DNA of 64,000 bases, from assembly GCF_016808335.1 (NCBI RefSeq), contig NC_053147.1, positions 66,214,960 through 66,278,959 on the forward strand, written 5' to 3'. This document shows positions 56,307 through 64,000 of the stretch, piece by piece. Position 1 is the stretch's first letter; every line of letters begins with the position of its first letter. Source of the DNA: Panicum virgatum (lineage: Eukaryota; Streptophyta; Magnoliopsida; Poales; Poaceae). The notes under the pieces are model-generated. The model was given only the letters and a program-made list of their open reading frames with translations. It did not search any database and was not told the DNA's origin. The translations under genes were made by a program, and so were the position numbers.

Positions 56307-57984
56307 CAGATTTACTGAGGAAACATAGGGACCATGCAACTAGGGTTCCAAACAATTCCTAAAAACTTAATGCACAAGTAATAAATATATATAAAATTCA
56401 TATATTAAAGATAGAGGTTATGCTCCGGGGCTTGCCTTTTTGCTGAGCAGGGTTAGTATTAGTTTTGGCCTTGGGCCGGGTCTTCACGAATTCCTTCCGG
56501 GGCCTGCTCCGCTAGCTCCTGGCTTCACGACCAAAGTATGGGCGATGTCTCCGGCTATGGATTCTACATGTATGCGAAAAAAAACCTATTAACACAAAAA
56601 CATATTTCTCACCCACAATTATTTACTAACTCTGACATACTCTAACACACTAAAAGATGCGGTCAGAACATACAAAATATACAGTAAACTACACATACAA
56701 AAAGTAATTTACTGAATAAATTTCATAATTTTTAGAGCACCCAAACGACAAGGACAAAATAAATTAGCTTGCGCACAATCCAAAATTTAGCCGGGGCTGA
56801 CATTTCACAAGCACAAATATTTTTCTTCTGAAGATCTTGATTTTAGAAACCTAACAAAATTTGGTTTAAACTTTTCACATTTTTCTACATTTTCCTACAA
56901 TTTTTTAAAGTTTTAGCCGAAATAACCAACAAAAAAACAATAAAGGGGGGGGGGGCTGACAGCCGGACCCCACATGCCAGGGAGCCCAGGCCCGCTCCCC
57001 TCCCTTGCTTCGCCCACACGCGCGGGCCAGCACTCCGGGCGGTGCGGCGGCGCTCTCCCGCCGGCCCGCGGCTCACCGGCGGCAAGACCTAGCCCGGCCG
57101 CAGCCAGGGCGTCCCGGCGGGGTCGGCGCAGGGCGGAGCAAGGGCGGCCGCGGGGAGGTGCAGGAGGGGGCGCACGCGGCGGCGCAAGGCAGGGGAGCGA
57201 GGCGGCGCAGCGTTCCGGCGACGGTAGAGGGCGGCGGCCGCGGGATGAGGCAGAGAGACGTCCAGCGCAGCTGGGCGGGGCTGGGGCGCGCGGCAGCATG
57301 GTGCAGGGCCACGCGGACAAGGCCCGCGACGGGCAGCGGTGGCAGCAGTCACGACAACGGCGGTGGCGGCCGTGTTCCGGCACCGGCGGTGCACAAAACA
57401 AATGGGAAAAAGGCCGGGGAGCACGAGTGACTCACCACGAACCCGTTCTTGGGGTCGATTTGAGCGGAGGGTGGTCGGAGAAGCGGATCGACGCGAGCGA
57501 GGCGGAGCTCGGGTTGGCTCCAATGGCGGCCGATGGTAGGGTTAGGATTTTCGGCCAACTCGGCCGGGGAAGAGCTCAGGTGAGGGTCGGGGAAGGTGGA
57601 GGGGGTGGTGAGGGAGCTCAGGGCGCGAGGAATTGAGAGAGGTTCGAGCGGAGGCGGCGGATTGCGGCCGGCGGTGGCGAGCGGTGCGAGCTCGCTCGAG
57701 CTCTGCTCGAGGAGGAAGAAGGCCGGGGGAGGAAGCGAAGTTGGTCTTGGGCGCCAGGGAAGGGATGAGGTCGTGAGGTACGACGAGGCGGCGGTGGCAC
57801 GGATGCCTAGGATGGCCGGCACGTGGGCACGGCGTCGATCACGGCGTGTCACGCGTCATGCTCTGCTCCACTGCCGAGAGACCGAGCCGAGTCAAGCCCA
57901 AAATTTGACGGAATTTTGATTCAACTAGAAATTACTAAACTTGTGTAGGGGTTTAATGATCCTTTAAACACCAGAGGTGTTACA

Positions 57985-58002
57985 GCCTTCCCCCCTAAAA
58001 GA
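57985..58002 (-). other. Polypurine tract of element C
   Basis: Minus-strand TCTTTTAGGGGGGAAGGC immediately before the 3' LTR. Confidence 0.75.
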
Positions 58003-58052
58003 AATGTCGTCTCGAGATTACCGTGCGATGATTAAAGTAAATTGACAGGTGC

Positions 58053-61000
58053 TTATTGTTTAGTACCTTGATTGGCGTCGAGAAACTCGGAATATTTAGA
58101 TTTGAGGAAATCTTCTGTTTCCCAGGTAGCTTCTCTTTCGGTGTGATTACTCCACTGGACTTTATAGAAGTTGCTGGTTTGATTTCGAGTGACCCGAGTC
58201 TTGTGATCAACAATTTTTATTGGATGCTCTGGATAGACAAGATCGGGCTCCGCTTGTAACTTCTCTATGTCAATAACTTTGCTTGGAACATGGAGGAACT
58301 TCCTGAGCTGGGAGACATGAAATACATTATGAACTGCAGATAACTGGGCAGGAAGTTCCAGGCGATACGCCACCGGCCCACATCGCTCAATGATAGGAAA
58401 AGGCCCAACATAGCGAGGGGCGAGCTTTCCCTTCACACCGAACCGTTGGACCCCTTTCATTGGAGATACCCGCAAGTAGACATGATCTCCCCACTTGGAA
58501 TGAGATCGATTGACGTTTCTTGTCCGCATAGCTTTTCTGCCGGGACTGGGCTATTTTTAAATTTTCCTGTATGAACCGGACTTGTTCTTCCGCCTCACTG
58601 ACCATATCAGGGCCGAATATATTTCTTTCACCGGCTTCTGACCAATTCAATGGAGTTCTACATCTTCGTCCATACAATGCCTCAAAAGGTGCCATCTTGA
58701 TACTCTCTTGATAACTGTTGTTATATTAAAATTCAGCGAGAGGCAAGCACTCATCCCATTTCTTACGGTATGTGAGTGCACATGCTCTAAGCATATCTTC
58801 CAGAATCTGATTTATTCGCTCAGTTTGACCATCAGTCTGAGGATGATATGCTGAACTACGAATAAGCTGAGTACCCAATGAGGCGTGCAACTGTTCCCAA
58901 AAACGCGCAATGAATTGTGAACCTCTATCGGATATAATTGTCTTAGGAACACCATGAAGACTCACAATGCACGCAATATATAATTTAGCATATTGATGAG
59001 ACTTATACCCTGTCTTTACTGGAAGAAAATGAGCGGACTTTGTGAGGCGATCCACTATCACCCAAATAGAGTCATATCCTTTTGAAGTCTTGGGTAGGCC
59101 AACGATGAAATCCATACTAATATTTTCCCACTTCCATGACGGAATATTCAGGGGTTGAAGCATACCTGCCGGTTTTAAATGGCTCGCCTTTACCCTTCGA
59201 CAAGTGTCACACTCTGATACATATTTAGCGATTTCCCGCTTCATTCTGGTCCACCAAAACCGTTGTTTCAGATCTTGGTACATTTATTGCTGCCTAGGTG
59301 GATAGAATACCGAGAGAGGTGGGCTTCATCTAGGAGTTGTTTCCTAAGCTCCAAATATTTTGGTACCACTAATTTGTTCTTGAACCACAAAACACTCTCT
59401 TCATCTTGATGGAAACACTCAACTCTGGTGTCATTTTCTGCAAGTCTCTGCCGAATTTTATTCATTCCCTTATCTTGTTTCTGAGCTGAAATAATTTGGT
59501 CACGCAGAGTAGGTGTGAGAACCAAATTAGCTAGAGTGCCATAAGGTACGATCTCTAAATTCAACTTCTCCATTTCCCGGCAAAGAGCATCATCACAAGA
59601 GATAGCCAAAATAGAGTTGCAATGTGCCTTGCAGCTCAATGCATCTGCCACCACATTGGCCTTTCCGGGGTGATAATGCACTTCAAGCTCATAATCCTTG
59701 ATCAATTCCAGCCATCGCCTTTGACGCATGTTCAAATCAGCTTGAGTGAAAAGATATTTGAGGCTTTTGTGGTCAGTGTAGATACGACAAGGACTACCCA
59801 AGATATAATGCTGCCATATCTTCAGAGCATGAACTACAGCAGCTAATTCCAAATCATGCGTGGGGTAGTTTTCCTCGTGACGTTTGAGTGACCTAGACGC
59901 ATATGCAATCACTCGGTTCTCCTGCATTAAGACACAACCAATACCGGTACCAGATGCATCACAGTATATATCAAATGGTTTTGATGTATCGGGTTGAGCC
60001 AGGACAGGTGCAGAAGTTAAAAGCTTTTTCAGAGTGTGGAAAGCCTCTTCACATTTGTCACTCCAATGAAATTTGACACCTTTCTTGAGAAGCTCGGTCA
60101 TAGGCTTAGCACTTTTTGAAAACTCTGGGATGAACCGACGATAATACCCAGCCAATCCTAGAAAACTGCGGATTTCTTTAACTGATGTTGGAGCCTCCCA
60201 ATCCAATACATCTTGAACTTTTCCTGGATCAACTGAAATACCTTCTACGGATATAACATGACCTAAGAAAAAAAACTTCTTTAAGCCAAAATTCACATTT
60301 GCTGAATTTTGCATACAGCTTGTGCTCTCGTAGGCGTTGAAGGACAATATGAAGGTGCTTGGCGTGCTCTTCTTCATTCTTGGAGTATATCAGGATGTCA
60401 TCAATAAATACCACAATAAAATTGTCTAATTCAGGCATGAAGACCGAATTCATGAGATACATGAAGTATGCCGGGGCATTAGTCAACCCGAAGGACATGA
60501 CTAGGTACTCAAATAAACCATAGCGAGTGGAGAAAGCAGTCTTTGGAATGTCCTGAGGTCTAATCTTTATTTGGTGATAACCGGATCGAAGGTCTATCTT
60601 AGAAAATACCTTAGCTCTGGCTAACTGATCAAAGAGAATGTCAATGCGAGGAAATGAGTATTTATTCTTGATGGTAACCGCATTTAGAGGCCGGTAATCC
60701 ACACACAACCTCAGACTTTGGTCTTTCTTTTTCACAAATAAAGCTGGGCATCCCCAAGGTGATGAGCTTGGACGGATGAAACCCTTATTCAGTAGGTCTT
60801 GCAATTGTACCTTCAACTCTGCCAACTCATTTGGTGGCATCCGGTATGGCCTTCTAGAGATAGGTGATGTACCCGGTTGGAGTTCAATATCAAACTCAAC
60901 GTTCCGATCTGGTGGTAGTCCAGGTAAATCTTCTAGAAAGACATCTGAATATTCGCATACTACAGGTATCCCCTCTAAGCTTTTACCCTCCAATTTATTT

Positions 61001-62437
61001 AGTGTTGGATTTTGTTTCTTGTGCTTGGTCAAAGGTAGCATCATAGAACCATGTGCACGTGAATTTATATGGACAACATGTGCATGAGCATCCAACACAA
61101 CTCCATGTGCCTTCATCCAATTCATACCAAATATGATATCAATTCCTTGATATGGGAGAATGATAAGATTGGTCGGGAAAATTCTCCCAGCCAAGTTGAT
61201 TGGTACCTCTCTTGCCATTTGGTTCGTGATTATCTGACCACCTGGGGATTGAATTTTATAGGAAGTGCTCATGCAATCAATTTTCAATCCATGCCTATCT
61301 GCACAAGCCTTACTAAGGAATGTATGCGAAGCACCAGAGTCGAATAAGACCATAATTGGATGACCATTGAGGGAAAATATACCCGCCATCACGTGTCCCC
61401 CTTCTGGCACGTCTCCACAAGTAGTGTAATTCACACAACCATCTTTAATATAAGGCACCTTCTTTTTCTTAGTGGTATTGCTAGAGCCTTTTGTGGGCTT
61501 GGGTGGAGTGTAACAGATATTCTCCGAAGGATGGCAACCTTCGGTTCTGTGAGGCGTGCACTGATCAGGTTGGGAGCGAGAAACATGCGGCAATGCGGGT
61601 TTCTTTTGCTCCAACTGTTGAAGAGCCACAAATTCAGGTATCCCCGGTTGTAGCTGATATTGAGTTTGGGAAAAGCTAGTGGACACCAGACGTAAGCGTT
61701 GCACAACATTCCCAGAAAACCCAATAGGTGGTTTCTTCCTCTTTTTCGCCTTTTCGTGCTTTAGCATCGCATCTTCTTGGAGGATAGCTTTGCTGACCAA
61801 GTCACTGTAGCTGGTAAATGTTCTCACAGCTAAACGCATGAGTAAATTTGTATTTAAACCTTTCTTGAAACAATCTTGCTTCTTTTCTTCGGTATCCACG
61901 CGATGTGCAGCATATTGTGCAAGATGATTGAAAATATTGGCATATTCCATCACTGACTTGTTCTCTTGCTTTAGATTTAGGAACTCCTCCACTTTCACTT
62001 TTATGAAACCTTCTGGAATATAATGTGCCCTAAAAATCTCTCTAAATTCTGACCAAAGAATCTGTCTCTCTGTTGGTTGCATAGCTAAATGATTGGCCCA
62101 CCATGCTCCTGCAGGGCCGTGCAGCTGTTGAGTTGCAAACTGAGTCTTCTAAATATCAGTACATGGGATAAGTCCCAATTTCTGCTCAATGGTACGCAGC
62201 CAATGCTCTGCATCCAATGGATCTTTTGCGGTTCGAAACACTGGTGGCTGAGTTTCCAGAAAGTCGATATTTGGATCCCGATGACCACGCAATAAGGCAT
62301 TCTGCACCAATTGTTGGAGTAAACGAAGTATGCTCGGCGATGGTATCAACCACTGTAGATGAAGTTTGTTGTCCAGAGCCACTAGAATCATTACTGGTTT
62401 GCTCCATCTGCACAACACCCAATTTCTTATCAGCCAT
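58053..62437 (-). pseudogene. gag-pol: Element C gag-pol polyprotein (chromovirus), with stops and frameshifts
   Basis: Gag starts at 62437 (MADKKLGVVQMEQ). A frameshift lies near 62320 and TAG at 62149, then a long open part 60229-62082 follows: gag core ([19 protein letters not shown]), no clear CCHC knuckle, protease [13 protein letters not shown] with [11 protein letters not shown] and [10 protein letters not shown] frameshift in an A-run near 60270 moves to the frame 59268-60377: end of RT, RNase H with [10 protein letters not shown], and the connection domain. A one-base shift near 59280 leads to integrase (CDTCRRVK, MDFIVGLP, ISDRGSQF, TDGQTERINQ), a TAA at 58726, and another shift near 58500 before the GPFPIIERCGPVAYRLELP and chromodomain-like end at 58053. 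More frameshifts than the array copies fit with greater age. Confidence 0.85.
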
Positions 62438-62478
62438 CCAATATTCTGAAATCCAATCAAGTAACTGTTACAACTCAA

Positions 62479-63765
62479 CTGAATCCATAAAGTACATACG
62501 AGTCATATATAGATCAACTTTGATCCTGATATAATCCTTGAAATAGATTCACAACTGATTTCTCTTCAAGTGTTTCTCATTCCAGTTTACCAAGATAAGT
62601 GACAATAAAAGGAACCGATAGCTTACAACTTCAACATTGTTGCCGATCCAAAAATTTGATAACAACCCGATCAAGCTGGCCAAGCGGTCGGATTGATTAA
62701 AAGAAGTGGTCTAACCGGCCTGGGCGCTGTGGTCAATCAAACATGGGCCAACTGGTTTGACTGGGGGTCCTCACTGGTCGGAACGGTTACAGGCAGTGGC
62801 AGATTTTTCCAAAGGTTCAACGACCTATGCCCAACATTTACGAATAAAACCTTTTTATAGAGCAAAAACTGATATGATGCATGCTCGTCCTACGTCATCC
62901 TCCCCAACAACAAATTTGCCAACAGTTATAGGGCAACATACGTGGACATTTGGTGGCATACCTACGTACTCTCCCTATTATTCTTCTAGTCGGTTTCTAC
63001 TCGCCTTACTCTACGCAATCGTCTGTTAGTGTACCTGCAGCAAATCAGATATAAATATCCACGACTGGACCCTTCGTGCCAGCATGCACGAACGGCTCCC
63101 ATGTGTCCTACGCCACATGGGTAACGCATATGCAGTTGCCCACATATTCACACATACATCACCATCCACAATAGAGATGGCGTCCATGTATTCAACGCTG
63201 CATGAACAACGCTTCATACGTTACCGAGGTAACGTATTCACTTCCCGTACAAATCGCCTTACGGGACACCCAAGGGTACACGTGTCCCAAGGTACACGGT
63301 TATGACCAACTGCATAACGAGTCTTCACCTCGTAACATTGCCTTACGAGATGGCCGTGATTACAATCACATGGTGGGAAGTCCGCACTCCATATCAGGCG
63401 GCAGATAGCGACAGGCTTCTTTGAATTGAGCTTTATCACCTCCTCGTATGCTCATCATACAGGACCCGCGCACGTATGAAACACGTGGGCTATTCTATGG
63501 ACTATCAAGAATGCTTACCTGACTTACCTAAACGTAGGTGCGTCGTTACAATATTAAATAAGAGTTGTGCAAGAAAGTAAGGTTTAACAAAATATAAAGT
63601 GCTGGAAGTTAGTTGGTATTATAAAGTCACCAGCTATAATACCACTATAAACATAGGGCTTACTCCTAATTCCTTGAGCGGAAAGAAACATATTTTGCGA
63701 AAACTCATTTTTATATTTTGAAAACACCAAAAATAATCATGCTAGTACCATCCCTGATGCGTTTC
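62479..63765 (-). other. Leader of element C
   Basis: About 1.3 kb without a convincing reading frame, between the PBS and gag. Short frames on both strands carry no motif. Confidence 0.5.
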
Positions 63766-63778
63766 GGCTCTAATACCA
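63766..63778 (-). other. Primer binding site of element C
   Basis: GGCTCTAATACCA on the plus strand, the initiator-Met PBS with one transition, two bases from the LTR. Confidence 0.8.
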
Positions 63779-63780
63779 GC

Positions 63781-64000
63781 TGTGACAGAACCGCCAAATT
63801 TAACCGGCTAATTAAGCTTAATGGCCATCATTTGCACACCTCAGGTGCATTAGCTTAATTAAATATAACTTGACAGTCTGCTTCCAACCCACGGTCTGAT
63901 CGAAACATCACCAGTAGTTTCGCATAACGGCGAGCGCAGAGAGTACAAGCATGAGTAATTTACGAAAGTAGGGTACAACTGAAATAATTACAAAACATTC
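63781..64000 (-). repeat. 5' LTR of element C, cut by the window end
   Basis: Starts TGTGACAGAACCGCC and follows the start of the left LTR at 23031 with about 4 percent difference over the visible 220 bases. Confidence 0.9.

Larger units (their letters stand above)
23031..57984 (-). repeat. 3' LTR of element C, split by two insertions into three pieces
   Basis: The pieces are 23031-23655, 27080-27759 and 56312-57984, together about 2.98 kb. The first two are rejoined when the AGTAT-flanked solo LTR is removed, the last two when the CAGAT-flanked array is removed. The piece at 27080-27759 matches, in reverse, the plus-orientation copy at 549-1251. The last piece contains an AT-rich part, then GC-rich DNA from 56940 to about 57900, and ends AGAGGTGTTACA. 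The frames in its GC-rich part are not genes. Confidence 0.85.
23031..64000 (-). mobile_element. Element C: Ty3/Gypsy chromovirus with nested insertions in its 3' LTR
   Basis: In the element's own direction (right to left): 5' LTR from 63781 (running past the window end), PBS 63766-63778, leader, gag-pol 62437-58053, polypurine tract 57985-58002, and 3' LTR 57984-23031. The LTR starts agree: TGTGACAGAAC then TGCC (left) or CGCC (right). Over the 220 bases that can be compared I count about 9 differences, nearly all transitions. The integrase tail ends in a chromodomain-like QWSNHTEREATWE motif, which places it among chromoviruses, probably Del/Tekay. TCGAG (23026-23030) is the left candidate target duplication. 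Confidence 0.85.

Overview
This is nuclear DNA from a grass (Poaceae). The evidence is the set of repeat families: a Cassandra-type miniature retrotransposon with a 5S-rRNA-derived LTR, a Tat-lineage Ty3/Gypsy element with a second RNase H and an antisense spliced ORF, Gypsy chromoviruses with 3 to 3.5 kb LTRs, and a small CACTA transposon with TTAGTACCGGT-type subterminal repeats. I cannot resolve the genus. More than 80 percent of the window is transposable element. I see one candidate host gene that looks intact, a two-exon gene at 16190-16939.

Layout. 1-1251: a Cassandra element (minus strand) inserted in an LTR fragment of family C. 1252-2880: a LINE-like 3' fragment, then unassigned DNA. 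2889-4308: the upstream region and first exon of the candidate gene, cut off abruptly. 4309-14813: a Tat element (minus strand) with its 5' LTR and PBS at the right, gag-pol in the middle and an antisense spliced gene at the left; its 3' LTR is missing. 14814-17030: a second copy of the same flanking DNA, here leading into the complete gene. 17030-23030: relics (a TIR-bearing MITE, a GC-rich block, a membrane-protein-like fragment, a SINE-like remnant, the CACTA element at 20546-22020, a copia-LTR-like stretch). 23031 to the window end: one chromovirus, element C (minus strand). Its left LTR is stretched from about 3 kb to 35 kb by two insertions.

The insertions inside the left LTR of element C are (1) a 3.4-kb solo LTR at 23656-27074 with the target duplication AGTAT, and (2) a 28.5-kb array at 27760-56306 with the target duplication CAGAT. 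The array is LTR-A, fragment, LTR-B, internal, LTR-A, fragment, LTR-B, internal, LTR-A: a 12.54-kb unit present twice and sharing the middle LTR. In each unit the gag-pol region has a type B LTR on one side and a type A LTR on the other. One normal reverse-transcription cycle cannot produce that, so the unit is a recombinant that was later tandemly duplicated.

Function. All the retroelement genes are broken. Most of the premature stops are TAG where a glutamine CAG is expected. This is the footprint of C-to-T decay at CHG sites in silenced, methylated DNA. Frameshifts are few and sit mainly in element C and the antisense gene. The second array copy has no frameshift at all, only three TAG codons. 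No tRNA gene, CRISPR array or prokaryotic feature is present. All comparisons here were made by eye.
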